A stretch of 15,873 bases of DNA from Micavibrio sp. UBA1672. GTDB taxonomy: Bacteria > Pseudomonadota > Alphaproteobacteria > Micavibrionales > Micavibrionaceae. Position numbers and translations under genes: made by a program. The stretch covers positions 1-15,873 of the forward strand of contig DCKO01000024.1 of assembly GCA_002320665.1 (NCBI GenBank), in the 5' to 3' direction. The notes below the pieces were generated by a model, which was not told the origin of the DNA, did no database searches, and saw only the letters and a program-made list of their open reading frames with translations. Shown piece after piece: positions 6,414 through 13,662 of this stretch. Numbering within the stretch: the stretch's first letter is position 1; each line of letters opens with the position of its first letter.

Positions 6414-7577
6414 ATGGCTGATAAGGATTTTTATAAAACGCTTGGTGTTGATAAATCTGCTTCGGCGGATGAAATCAAGAAAGCCTATCGCAAGCTGGCG
6501 ATGAAATATCACCCTGACCAGAATAAGGGTGATGAAAAGGCCGAGGCCAAATTCAAGGAAATCAGTGAAGCCTATGATGTCCTTAAGGACGATCAAAAAC
6601 GCGCAGCTTATGATCAATATGGTAGCGGTGCTTTTGATGGCTCTATGGGTGCTGGCGGCTTTGGTGGCGGCGGTGCGCATGGTGGTATGGGCGGTGGCTC
6701 GTTCTCCGATATTTTCGAGGATATGTTCGGCGACTTTATGGGTGGTGGAGGCGCAAGACGGCGCAGTGGCCCGACACGTGGCTCTGATTTGCAATATAAT
6801 ATGGATATCAGCCTTGAAGATGCCTATCGCGGCAAGGAAGCCAAGATCAAGATTCCGGTTAATGATACATGTGACGGCTGTGGCGGAAGTGGCTCGGCTG
6901 AAGGGTCATCCTCTTCGACTTGCGGCACTTGTGGCGGCGCCGGACGTGTGCGAGCGCAGCAAGGTTTCTTTACCATAGAGCGTGCCTGTCCGAGTTGTGG
7001 CGGCGCTGGCTCTGTCATTAAAGATCCCTGCAAGAAATGTCATGGCTCTGGTCAGGTTAAAACCAGTAAGACCCTAAAAGTCAAAATTCCACCTGGTGTG
7101 GAAACCGGACGGCGCGTTCGCCTGAGCGGTGAAGGTGAAGCCGGACTTCGCGGCGGGCCGCGCGGTGATCTTTATGTTATGATGAATGTGAGACCTCATA
7201 AGCTGTTCGAGCGTGAGGGTGCGCATCTTTATTGCCGCGTGCCGATAACCGTGACGCGCGCAGCGCTTGGCGGTGAGGTCGAAGTGCCAACCATTGAAGG
7301 TACACGCGCAAATGTCAAAGTGCCGGCAGGTACACAAACCGGACAGCAATTCCGCCTCAAGGGTAAAGGTATGAGTATTCTAAATTCCAATGCACGCGGG
7401 GATATGTATATCGAAATTTTTGTCGAGACCCCTGTGAATTTGAACAAGAAGCAGCAAGACCTTATGAAAGAACTGGATGAGAGCATGGGTAATGATCGCG
7501 CCGCGAGCAAGAACTCTCCGGAATCCAGTGGCTTTTTCAAAAAGATCAAAGAATTCTGGGATGATTTAAGCGAGTAA
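6414..7577 (+). CDS. dnaJ: Co-chaperone DnaJ (Hsp40)
   Basis: DnaJ delivers unfolded substrates to DnaK and stimulates its ATPase through the J domain. The 387-residue protein is a full class A DnaJ. The J domain has the essential HPD at residues 33-35. A Gly/Phe-rich linker runs from about 75 to 120. The zinc-binding domain has four CxxCxGxG motifs starting near residues 153, 170, 192 and 206. Two C-terminal beta domains follow, with the KIPPGVETGRRVRL and KVPAGTQTGQQFRLKGKG segments. The start is supported by AAGGAC just upstream. It is co-directional with dnaK and separated from it by a hairpin, so the two are probably co-transcribed with reduced dnaJ output. Confidence 0.99.
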   Translation: MADKDFYKTLGVDKSASADEIKKAYRKLAMKYHPDQNKGDEKAEAKFKEISEAYDVLKDDQKRAAYDQYGSGAFDGSMGAGGFGGGGAHGGMGGGSFSDIFEDMFGDFMGGGGARRRSGPTRGSDLQYNMDISLEDAYRGKEAKIKIPVNDTCDGCGGSGSAEGSSSSTCGTCGGAGRVRAQQGFFTIERACPSCGGAGSVIKDPCKKCHGSGQVKTSKTLKVKIPPGVETGRRVRLSGEGEAGLRGGPRGDLYVMMNVRPHKLFEREGAHLYCRVPITVTRAALGGEVEVPTIEGTRANVKVPAGTQTGQQFRLKGKGMSILNSNARGDMYIEIFVETPVNLNKKQQDLMKELDESMGNDRAASKNSPESSGFFKKIKEFWDDLSE

Positions 7578-7626
7578 ATGCGTTAAGCTCCGTTTTGTGA
7601 GATGAGGATATAATTTATTCGAGTCG

Positions 7627-7728
7627 ATAGTCCTTTTGCTTTATTTTTGGACAAGGCATGAGCGACGTAGCGTATAAACATACGTCAGGAGCGAATAATG
7701 ATCTCCGAAAGTAAATGATAAGGACTAT
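7627..7728. repeat. Small element with 25-base imperfect inverted ends, before dapB
   Basis: Bases 7627-7651 and the complement of 7704-7728 match at 20 of 25 positions, starting with nine identical bases (ATAGTCCTT). The interior has shorter inverted repeats: GACGTA/TACGTC (7664-7669, 7681-7686) and the alternative CGTAT/ATACG (7671-7675, 7680-7684). The whole 102-base unit fills most of the dnaJ-dapB spacer, contains no open frame and ends 14 bases before the dapB start. It resembles a small palindromic or MITE-like intergenic element. As RNA it would fold strongly in the dapB leader. Confidence 0.5.
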
Positions 7729-7742
7729 AAAGGATATTTTGC

Positions 7743-8516
7743 ATGAAGATCGGTGTTGTTGGTTGTAACGGACGCGTTGGTAAACTAATCGTTCAGGAAT
7801 TACTTTCCGATAATTGGAAAGACAAAGGTCTTGAACTGGCTGGCGGTACGGCTCGTGATGCGTCTAATGCGCCTGCGGGGTGTAATGTTACTGACGATCC
7901 TGAGGACCTTTTCAAAAAATCTGATGTGGTGATTGATTTTACCTTGCCCGAAGGCACGCGCAAGCATGTGGAACTCGCAGCAACGCATCAAACACCGATT
8001 GTGATCGGCACAACAGGCTTAACACCGGAAGATGAGGAATTCCTCATACAAAAATCCAAAGAGGTTTGCATTGTTTACGCCGCAAATATGAGTGTTGGCG
8101 TCAATCTTTTGCTGGCTCTTGTGGAACAAGCCGCGCAGCGCCTTGAGGAAGAATGGGATATTGAAATCTTTGAAGCGCATCACAAATATAAGGTCGATGC
8201 GCCTTCCGGTACAGCGCTTGCACTAGGGAAATCTGCTGCGGCTGGACGCGGTAGTAATCTTGAGCTTTTAGCCGATTATGATCGCCATGGAAATATCGGC
8301 ACACGTGAAAAGGGCAAGATCGGCTTTTCAGTCGCACGCGGCGGCGATGTGGTTGCCGAGCATACTGTCTTTTTCTATGGTGAAGGCGAGCGCCTAGAGC
8401 TATCTCATAAGGCCACAGATCGCAGCCTGTTTGCCAAAGGTTCTTTGCGGGCGGCACTATGGTGTAAAGATCAAAAGCCAGGCTTATATTCTATGCGCGA
8501 CGTGCTTGATTTGTAA
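7743..8516 (+). CDS. dapB: 4-hydroxy-tetrahydrodipicolinate reductase
   Basis: DapB reduces 4-hydroxy-tetrahydrodipicolinate with NAD(P)H in the diaminopimelate/lysine pathway, in the cytoplasm. The protein has 257 residues, slightly short but complete. A nucleotide-binding Rossmann motif opens it (VVGCNGRVGK, residues 5-14), followed by the VIGTTGLTPED segment at about 87-97. The DapB signature EAHHKYKVDAPSGTA is at 144-158, with the catalytic histidine pair and lysine. The C-terminus has the usual HTVFFYGEGERLELSHKATDRSLFAKGSLRAA segment. AAAGGA gives a good ribosome-binding site. Its last 26 bases overlap the 3' end of the convergent ogt gene. Confidence 0.97.
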   Translation: MKIGVVGCNGRVGKLIVQELLSDNWKDKGLELAGGTARDASNAPAGCNVTDDPEDLFKKSDVVIDFTLPEGTRKHVELAATHQTPIVIGTTGLTPEDEEFLIQKSKEVCIVYAANMSVGVNLLLALVEQAAQRLEEEWDIEIFEAHHKYKVDAPSGTALALGKSAAAGRGSNLELLADYDRHGNIGTREKGKIGFSVARGGDVVAEHTVFFYGEGERLELSHKATDRSLFAKGSLRAALWCKDQKPGLYSMRDVLDL

Positions 8517-9024
8517 GATTTGCGCCCTCACGACCCAATAGATTGCGTTTTATATCCACACCCCAGCCATAATTGCCTAAGCCCCCTGATTTTTGCAGCA
8601 CGCGGTGACATGGTACAATCAGCGACACAGGGTTTTCCCCCACAGCAGAGCCAACGGCACGCACGGCTTTTGGCTTACCGATATCATTGGCGATGTCCTG
8701 ATAGGCGCATGTTTTCCCCTTCGGAATATTCAGCAAAGCTTGCCAGACAGATTTTTGGAATGGCGTGCCGTCCAGATCAAGCGGAATATCCGCCTCTTTG
8801 CCCTGCTCCCATTTCGCAATAATTTCTTTGGCAAACACCTGAATAGCCTCATCATCTTGTATAAAGCTGCTTTTTGCATAAAAGCCTTTCATACGGCTAA
8901 GGCCATCTCCTTTATAGCCCTGCACCATAAAGCCCAACCAACATAAGCCCTGATCGGTTTTACCAATGACCATCTTGCCGAATGGTGCTTCATAAAATCC
9001 GTATGTAATCTCTTTTTTTGACAT
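8491..9024 (-). CDS. ogt: Methylated-DNA--protein-cysteine methyltransferase
   Basis: This suicide repair protein transfers the alkyl group from O6-alkylguanine (and O4-alkylthymine) in DNA to its own cysteine. From the ATG chosen here it has 177 residues, the usual size. The C-terminal domain shows GTPFQKSVWQALLNIPKGKT (about 86-105), AVRAVGSAVGENP, and the active-site PCHRV with acceptor cysteine at residue 139. A GNYGWG...K...LL segment follows. GAGG sits seven bases before this ATG. The longer open frame to 9084 would run into nth and adds a hydrophobic stretch foreign to the family. No AdaA-type regulatory domain is present, so this is a stand-alone Ogt-type protein. Its 3' end overlaps dapB by 26 bases. 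Confidence 0.95.
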   Translation of the reverse strand: MSKKEITYGFYEAPFGKMVIGKTDQGLCWLGFMVQGYKGDGLSRMKGFYAKSSFIQDDEAIQVFAKEIIAKWEQGKEADIPLDLDGTPFQKSVWQALLNIPKGKTCAYQDIANDIGKPKAVRAVGSAVGENPVSLIVPCHRVLQKSGGLGNYGWGVDIKRNLLGREGANLTNQARRA

Positions 9025-9058
9025 GACTTGCCTCGCTGCGCTTGCTATTTCTAAGAGC

Positions 9059-9736
9059 ATGACAAAAACCCAGAAGAAAACCAAGAAAAAATACGAGTCA
9101 AAATTAGCATCTGACGAGATTCATGACTTTTTTGCCAAGCTGCGGGAGATAAACCCCGCGCCCAAGAGTGATCTGGAATATACGAACCCGTTTACGTTGC
9201 TAGTTGCGGTTGTTCTCTCTGCGCAATCTACCGATGCTGGTGTGAATAAGGCCACAAAGGATTTATTCAAAACGACGGACACGCCGCAAAAGATGCTGGA
9301 TCTGGGGATTGATCAACTCAAGGAGCATATCAAAACCATCGGACTTTATAATAACAAAGCCAAGAATGTTATTGCTCTGTCTGAGATTTTGGTGCGTGAC
9401 TATGAAGGTGAAATTCCTGAAACCCGAGAAGAGCTGATGGCCTTGCCCGGTGTCGGACGCAAGACGGCCAATGTGGTTTTGAATGTTGCCTTTGGTCAGC
9501 CGACCATGGCGGTGGATACGCATATCTACCGCGTTTCCAACCGCACAGGCCTTGCCCCCGGTAAAAATCCCGATGAAGTGGAGCAACATTTGCTGCGCGT
9601 TGTGCCGGAGGAATTCGGTCTGCATGCGCATCACTGGCTTATTCTGCTCGGACGCTATACATGCAAAGCCAGAAAACCCGATTGCAGCATATGCCCCGTG
9701 ATTGATATCTGTAAGTTTGACGAGAAGACAAGCTAA
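9059..9736 (+). CDS. nth: Endonuclease III
   Basis: Nth is a base-excision repair glycosylase/AP lyase acting on oxidised pyrimidines. From this ATG it has 225 residues, with a lysine-rich N-terminal tail. The helix-hairpin-helix LPGVGRKTANVVLN contains the catalytic lysine (K135), and VDTHIYRVSNR contains the catalytic aspartate (D153); the 18-residue spacing equals that in E. coli Nth. The C-terminus has the iron-sulfur cluster pattern C-x6-C-x2-C-x5-C. An ATG at 9023 would add 12 residues but would overlap the ogt start codon, so the inner ATG is preferred; AAGAG just before it is a weak ribosome-binding site. The stop overlaps the stop of the convergent hydrolase gene. Confidence 0.97.
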   Translation: MTKTQKKTKKKYESKLASDEIHDFFAKLREINPAPKSDLEYTNPFTLLVAVVLSAQSTDAGVNKATKDLFKTTDTPQKMLDLGIDQLKEHIKTIGLYNNKAKNVIALSEILVRDYEGEIPETREELMALPGVGRKTANVVLNVAFGQPTMAVDTHIYRVSNRTGLAPGKNPDEVEQHLLRVVPEEFGLHAHHWLILLGRYTCKARKPDCSICPVIDICKFDEKTS

Positions 9737-10404
9737 CCTATAAATGCTTTTATCACATCAGCGCATTTTTCCGGCTTTGTCTGTAAGAGAAAATGTGGAC
9801 CAGAGATTGTTTCAATTTCAATATCTTCAAAATATTTATTGAATTCCTCGGCTTTTGATTGAGGTACTAGCTGATCATTTTGCGCCTGTAAATATAATGC
9901 AGGGCAGAAAACTTTGTTGAGCTCTAAATCCATATCAGAAATAGCCTTCAATCTGGCTTTCAGGATATTTACAGGTACGCTGCGCACAGATTCTTCAAAG
10001 ACGTTCAATGTTGAATCCTTGGCATCGAAACCAAAGCATAGCCATTTGTAGAAAAATTTTCTGAATGGTGCTGCCATAAATGCCTTTATAGGAACTGTTT
10101 TCGATATGTGTAAAAGCGCTATTTTGGGCTGCGATAAAAAAGTGGCGACAAAAATAACGCCTCTTAAATTGTTTAGGCTTTCCTGCGACAGCAAGACAGC
10201 GATAGGACCAGAAAAAGACTCGGCAATCAGAATAAAATCTTCATTCGGGAGTTCTTTTTTGATGTGCTTAGCCAGTGTTTCATAATCTTGTTTGCCAGTT
10301 TGAGGTAGAGGCAAAACCGTACATTCAAAACCATCTAAAAATGGCAAAAAGCTCGAAAAAAGCTTTCCTGTTCCATCCATTCCCGGCAAAAAAACCAGTT
10401 TCAA
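9733..10404 (-). CDS. Alpha/beta-fold hydrolase
   Basis: A 223-residue serine hydrolase of the alpha/beta fold; the substrate is unknown. An N-terminal strand followed by LPGMDGTG would form the oxyanion region. The nucleophile elbow reads AESFSG, with Ser63 as the likely nucleophile; this departs from strict G-x-S-x-G but is familiar in a subgroup with ESFSGP. Asp177 (in QAQNDQLVP) and His204 (in SGPHFLLQ) complete a plausible triad. No signal peptide is present, so it is cytoplasmic. The start is a TTG, supported by AGGAG eight bases upstream; the next ATG would cut into the LPGMDG motif. It lies just after the bactofilin terminator hairpin, and its stop overlaps that of nth. Confidence 0.85.
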   Translation of the reverse strand: MKLVFLPGMDGTGKLFSSFLPFLDGFECTVLPLPQTGKQDYETLAKHIKKELPNEDFILIAESFSGPIAVLLSQESLNNLRGVIFVATFLSQPKIALLHISKTVPIKAFMAAPFRKFFYKWLCFGFDAKDSTLNVFEESVRSVPVNILKARLKAISDMDLELNKVFCPALYLQAQNDQLVPQSKAEEFNKYFEDIEIETISGPHFLLQTKPEKCADVIKAFIG

Positions 10405-10418
10405 TTGCTATACTCCTA

Positions 10419-10450
10419 AAAAAGCCGGATCACGTATAATCCGGCTTTTT
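10419..10450 (-). terminator. Rho-independent terminator after the bactofilin gene
   Basis: A perfect 12-base stem is formed by 10419-10430 and 10439-10450 (AAAAAGCCGGAT/ATCCGGCTTTTT) with an eight-base loop. On the minus strand the GC-rich stem is followed by a run of T. It also reads well on the plus strand. The ribosome-binding site of the hydrolase gene begins immediately after the T-run, so read-through or hairpin opening could control that gene. Confidence 0.85.
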
Positions 10451-10484
10451 AACTCTATAGGGCTAGGTTAGAGAAACTTTGTAA

Positions 10485-11318
10485 TTAGTATTGCTGTGTA
10501 TTCACTTTTGTGAACAAACCGCTTTCATTATTTGCTGCATCACGTTGTTGTGATGGCTTTTTAGCTCTTGGTGCAGATGGCTTTGCCATTGCAGAAGCTT
10601 CGGAACCCGCACGGTATTTATCAACGGACTTCTCGTCAACAGCAGACTTCATCGGTGTCATGCGACCATCAATGACGGCGCCTGCTTCAACTTCAAGCTC
10701 ACGGTATGCGATAGAGCCTGTGATCACCGCAGATGAGTGCAATGTCAGACGACCGCTTACTGTGATGTCGCCCTCAAAGCGACCAGCGATCGTCGCTTCT
10801 TCGATTTCAACTGTGCCGTAGAATACACCGCTTTCGGCGACTTCAAGAATTTTTGCACCTTTAAGGGCTGCTTCGACTGTACCTTCAACAAGTAAATGGT
10901 CACAAGCCTCGATCTCACCGGACATGTTAATGCCGCGGCCAATTGTCAGGCAACGCTCACCGGCAGAAGCAATTGTTTCAGGGGCTTGTGGCGGCACATA
11001 AGAGCTTGTTGAACCATAGGCCGGGCGAGTTGATGAACGATTTGGTGTTTCTGCTTGTTGAGTCATACGTCTATATCCTGATTGTGTAGTGGTTTCGTTT
11101 CGTGGTTGGGAGTCTTCATTCTTATCTTCCGATAAGCTTTTGGCAATATCCCCCTCTTCTTTTTCAGGGGAATCCTGCGTATCTAATTCTTCTTGCTGGT
11201 TACGCATTGCGCTATATGGTGCGCGCAAAGGCTGTTCTCTCTTATAGACCCCTGTTGCAGGAGCCTGATCTTCTTTTTGGTCGCTTTCCTGGACTTCTGA
11301 TTTCACACGATGAAACAT
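10485..11318 (-). CDS. Bactofilin (polymer-forming cytoskeletal protein)
   Basis: Bactofilins assemble without nucleotides into filaments that scaffold cell-shape, wall-synthesis or polarity proteins. The 277-residue protein has a central beta-helical bactofilin domain at about residues 121-223. Its repeating pattern of short hydrophobic strands and glycines reads GRGINMSGEIEACDHLLVEG, then GTVEIEEATIAGRFEGDITV and SGRLTLHSSAVITGSI. A long N-terminal tail (about 120 residues), rich in Q, E, S and T, and a C-terminal tail rich in A, K and S flank it and look disordered. No membrane segment is seen. The ATG at 11318 has GGAAAGG ten bases upstream; an in-frame GTG three codons earlier sits too close to that site. 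A strong terminator follows. Confidence 0.92.
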   Translation of the reverse strand: MFHRVKSEVQESDQKEDQAPATGVYKREQPLRAPYSAMRNQQEELDTQDSPEKEEGDIAKSLSEDKNEDSQPRNETTTQSGYRRMTQQAETPNRSSTRPAYGSTSSYVPPQAPETIASAGERCLTIGRGINMSGEIEACDHLLVEGTVEAALKGAKILEVAESGVFYGTVEIEEATIAGRFEGDITVSGRLTLHSSAVITGSIAYRELEVEAGAVIDGRMTPMKSAVDEKSVDKYRAGSEASAMAKPSAPRAKKPSQQRDAANNESGLFTKVNTQQY

Positions 11319-11490
11319 CTTGCGCACACCTTTCCATAAGAGTTAATAATCACGCACATCCCTGCAAAAAAAGAACGTACGCATGAACTGATTTACTGTG
11401 TTGAATGATTAAAAAGCTATCATGGTATTTCATTTCCGGCAAGCACGGATTTGGTGTTTTCCCCAAAGAAAAAGGCATCATTTTGATTTC

Positions 11491-11534
11491 ATTGGATTTT
11501 ATTTTTTGCCCAGTTTCATTAGGTAAAATCCAAT
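11491..11534. repeat. 11-base inverted repeat just after uvrC
   Basis: ATTGGATTTTA (11491-11501) and TAAAATCCAAT (11524-11534) are perfect inverted arms around a 22-base spacer. The element starts two bases beyond the uvrC stop codon. It is AT-rich, lacks a terminal T-run on the minus strand and so is not a classic terminator. It may be a small 3' structure or a remnant repeat. The rest of the 218-base spacer to the bactofilin start shows no convincing gene. Confidence 0.45.
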
Positions 11535-11536
11535 TC

Positions 11537-13402
11537 CTAGCTATGGAAAAACTCGTAAATTTTCTCTGCCAGAGGCCTTGAAATGCCCTCGACTTTTTCC
11601 AGATCATCTATGCCAGCTTCACTCACAGCTTTACCCGAACCGAAGTGTAATAGCAAAGCTTTCTTACGTTTTGCGCCTATGCCTTCAATGCCATCGAGCG
11701 GCGAGGCCACAATATCTTTCTTGCGCCTTGTCCGGTGCGCACCAATGGCAAAGCGGTGGGCTTCGTCGCGTAAATTCTGCAGGTAATGAAGCACAGGGTC
11801 ATTGATCGGCAATTGGAACATCGCCCTGCCGTCCATAAAGAATTTCTCGCGGCCCGCATTGCGATCTACCCCCTTGGCGATAGCAACAAGTGTGAAGCGA
11901 TCCAGCACACCCAAATCCTCCAGCACTTCCTTACAGGCATTAAATTGCCCCTGCCCGCCATCGATCAGGATAAGATCAGGCCAGAGGTCTTCGCGCGTAT
12001 TTTCTGTGATCATGCGCTTGAACCGCCGGAGCATGACCTCGCGCATCATGCCATAATCATCGGACTCTTTGGCTTGTTTGATATTGAACTTGCGGTAGGC
12101 ATTTTTGATAAAACCCTCTTCGCCTGCCACGACCATCCCGCCAACCATATTCGTGCCCGAGATATGGGAGTTATCATAGACCTCAATGCGGCTGGGTGGC
12201 TCGTCCATTTCAAAAATTTCTGCCACGCCATCAAGAATTTTAGCTTGGGATATCGCCGCCGCCATATGGCGCTGGAGAGCTTCGCGAGCATTACGGGCCA
12301 CAAAATCGATCAGGCGCTTTCTCTGGCCGCGCTGCGGCGTTTGTATGGTGACTTTATGCTTCACCATATCCTCCAGAGCTTCTTCGAGCAATTCGGCTTC
12401 GTCTAGCTTGTGACTGATCAGGATATGTTTGGGCACAGGCCTGGCTTGATAGAATTGCGCAAGGAAGGCCGAGAGGATTGCGCTCTCTTCTTCGGCAGCG
12501 TCATGGCGCGGAAAGTAAGATTTATTCCCCAGATTACGGCCGGAGCGAAAGAAAAATATCTGCACGCAGCTGCGCCCCTTTTCCTGTACGAGTGCTATGA
12601 TATCGACATCACCAATATCCACATTGATGTCCTGACGCGCTTGAATGCCTGTCAGAGCACGGATACGGTCCCGATAGAGGGCGGCTTCCTCATATTCCAT
12701 TTTTGCACTGGCCTCTTCCATGGCTTTGCTCAGGCGTTCCTGCACCGCGCGGGATTTACCGTCCATAAATTCCTTTGCACCTTGCACTTGCCCAGCATAT
12801 TCAGCCGCAGAGACTTTACCGACACAAGGCGCGGTGCAACGTTTGATATGGTATTGCAAACACGGTCTCTCGCGCTGGGCGAAGTAGCTGTCGCTACAAT
12901 TCCTGAGCAAAAAGGCGCGCTGAAGCACAGAGATTGTCCGATTGACGTCACCTGCACTCGCGAAGGGGCCGTAATAGATGCCGTCTTTTTTTTGCTTTCC
13001 CCTATGTTTGAGGATTTGCGGATAATCATGATCATCGCGCAGCAAGATATAGGGAAAAGATTTATTATCGCGCAGCAAGATATTATAGCGCGGCTGGTGT
13101 TTTTTGATCAGGTTGGATTCCAGCAATAAAGCCTCGGCCTCGGTATGGGTGTTGATAAATTCCATTGAGGCCGTCTGCGCGACCATTCTTTGCAGGCGGA
13201 TTGGCAACGCGCCAAAATTTGTATAAGAGACCACACGTTTTTTTAAGGACTTAGCCTTCCCGACGTATAAAACCTCGCCATCTTTTGCGATCATGCGGTA
13301 TACACCAGGTGTCAACGGCAAGGTCTTTACCGCCGCCTTAATGACCTCAACGCCATCACGAATAGAGGTTTCCTGATCTGATGTTTTTCCGGAATTTGTC
13401 AT
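11537..13402 (-). CDS. uvrC: Excinuclease ABC subunit C
   Basis: UvrC makes both incisions around bulky DNA lesions after UvrA and UvrB have located them. The 621 residues are the full family length. The GIY-YIG nuclease domain (3' incision) begins at TPGVYRMI, with GVY at 33-35, YVG at 46-48 and the KSLKKRV segment. NLIKKHQPRYNILLRDDK-type sequence follows, then the cysteine segment around RPCLQYHIKRCTAPCVG. The UVR/UvrB-binding helix pair lies in MEEASAKMEYEEAALYRDRI. The RNase H-like 5' nuclease shows EVYDNSHISG and LILIDGGQGQ, and the C-terminus has tandem helix-hairpin-helix motifs (IEGIGAKRKKALLLHFG, VEGISRPLAEKIYEFF). No clear ribosome-binding site precedes the ATG. All expected domains are present and in order. 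Confidence 0.98.
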   Translation of the reverse strand: MTNSGKTSDQETSIRDGVEVIKAAVKTLPLTPGVYRMIAKDGEVLYVGKAKSLKKRVVSYTNFGALPIRLQRMVAQTASMEFINTHTEAEALLLESNLIKKHQPRYNILLRDNKSFPYILLRDDHDYPQILKHRGKQKKDGIYYGPFASAGDVNRTISVLQRAFLLRNCSDSYFAQRERPCLQYHIKRCTAPCVGKVSAAEYAGQVQGAKEFMDGKSRAVQERLSKAMEEASAKMEYEEAALYRDRIRALTGIQARQDINVDIGDVDIIALVQEKGRSCVQIFFFRSGRNLGNKSYFPRHDAAEEESAILSAFLAQFYQARPVPKHILISHKLDEAELLEEALEDMVKHKVTIQTPQRGQRKRLIDFVARNAREALQRHMAAAISQAKILDGVAEIFEMDEPPSRIEVYDNSHISGTNMVGGMVVAGEEGFIKNAYRKFNIKQAKESDDYGMMREVMLRRFKRMITENTREDLWPDLILIDGGQGQFNACKEVLEDLGVLDRFTLVAIAKGVDRNAGREKFFMDGRAMFQLPINDPVLHYLQNLRDEAHRFAIGAHRTRRKKDIVASPLDGIEGIGAKRKKALLLHFGSGKAVSEAGIDDLEKVEGISRPLAEKIYEFFHS

Positions 13403-13494
13403 GGCAGGAATCTAGCTGCCAGCGTATTTTTTAGCAAGAGCACCAACCACCGAGACAATACAAAAGCACCAAAATGCAAGATTTTATCAACCTA

Positions 13495-13553
13495 AAGTAT
13501 ATATACAAAAGCTTATATTAAAAAAATCTTATTTAATATTATTAATATATAAC
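13495..13553. other. Very AT-rich tract between uvrC and the pentapeptide-repeat gene
   Basis: About 60 bases contain only a few G or C. The tract lies in the 260-base divergent spacer upstream of both uvrC and the pentapeptide-repeat gene. It probably includes promoter or nucleoid-protein-binding DNA. GapR, encoded nearby at 15264, is known to favour AT-rich overtwisted DNA, but binding here is only a guess. No gene is visible in the spacer. Confidence 0.4.
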
Positions 13554-13597
13554 AATGACTTAAATAGACACCCTTCAAGTTCGTGTAAATTTTTTTA

Positions 13598-13625
13598 TTG
13601 ACAAGTCGATTGAAAAATATGTCAA
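13598..13625 (+). promoter_or_regulatory. Consensus -35 box within an inverted repeat, before the pentapeptide gene
   Basis: TTGACA (13598-13603) is a perfect sigma-70 -35 box and is mirrored by TGTCAA (13620-13625) after 16 bases. At 17-19 base spacing the -10 candidates are weak (TCAAAT or CAAATA); CATAAT at 13637-13642 is good but too far away. The site probably helps drive or control the gene starting at 13663. Confidence 0.35.
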
Positions 13626-13662
13626 ATACCGCTATTCATAATTGTGTGTGAGGGAGTAAACT

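Noticed and set aside
7578..7742. Lysine riboswitch before dapB
   Set aside because: The leader is too short and its structure is explained by a simple inverted-end element; no lysine-riboswitch landmarks were recognised.
9023..9058. Upstream ATG start for nth
   Set aside because: It overlaps the ogt start codon and adds residues foreign to the family; the ATG at 9059 gives a normal-sized protein.
11350..11607. Minus-strand open frame of 85 residues in the uvrC-bactofilin spacer
   Set aside because: It begins inside the uvrC coding end in another frame, crosses the 11-base inverted repeat, and has no supporting ribosome-binding site or recognisable domain.
13598..13625. Crp/Fnr-type binding site before the pentapeptide gene
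   Set aside because: The TTGACA/TGTCAA arms are 16 bases apart, too far for a Crp or Fnr site, and the nearby CNBD-like protein has no DNA-binding domain.
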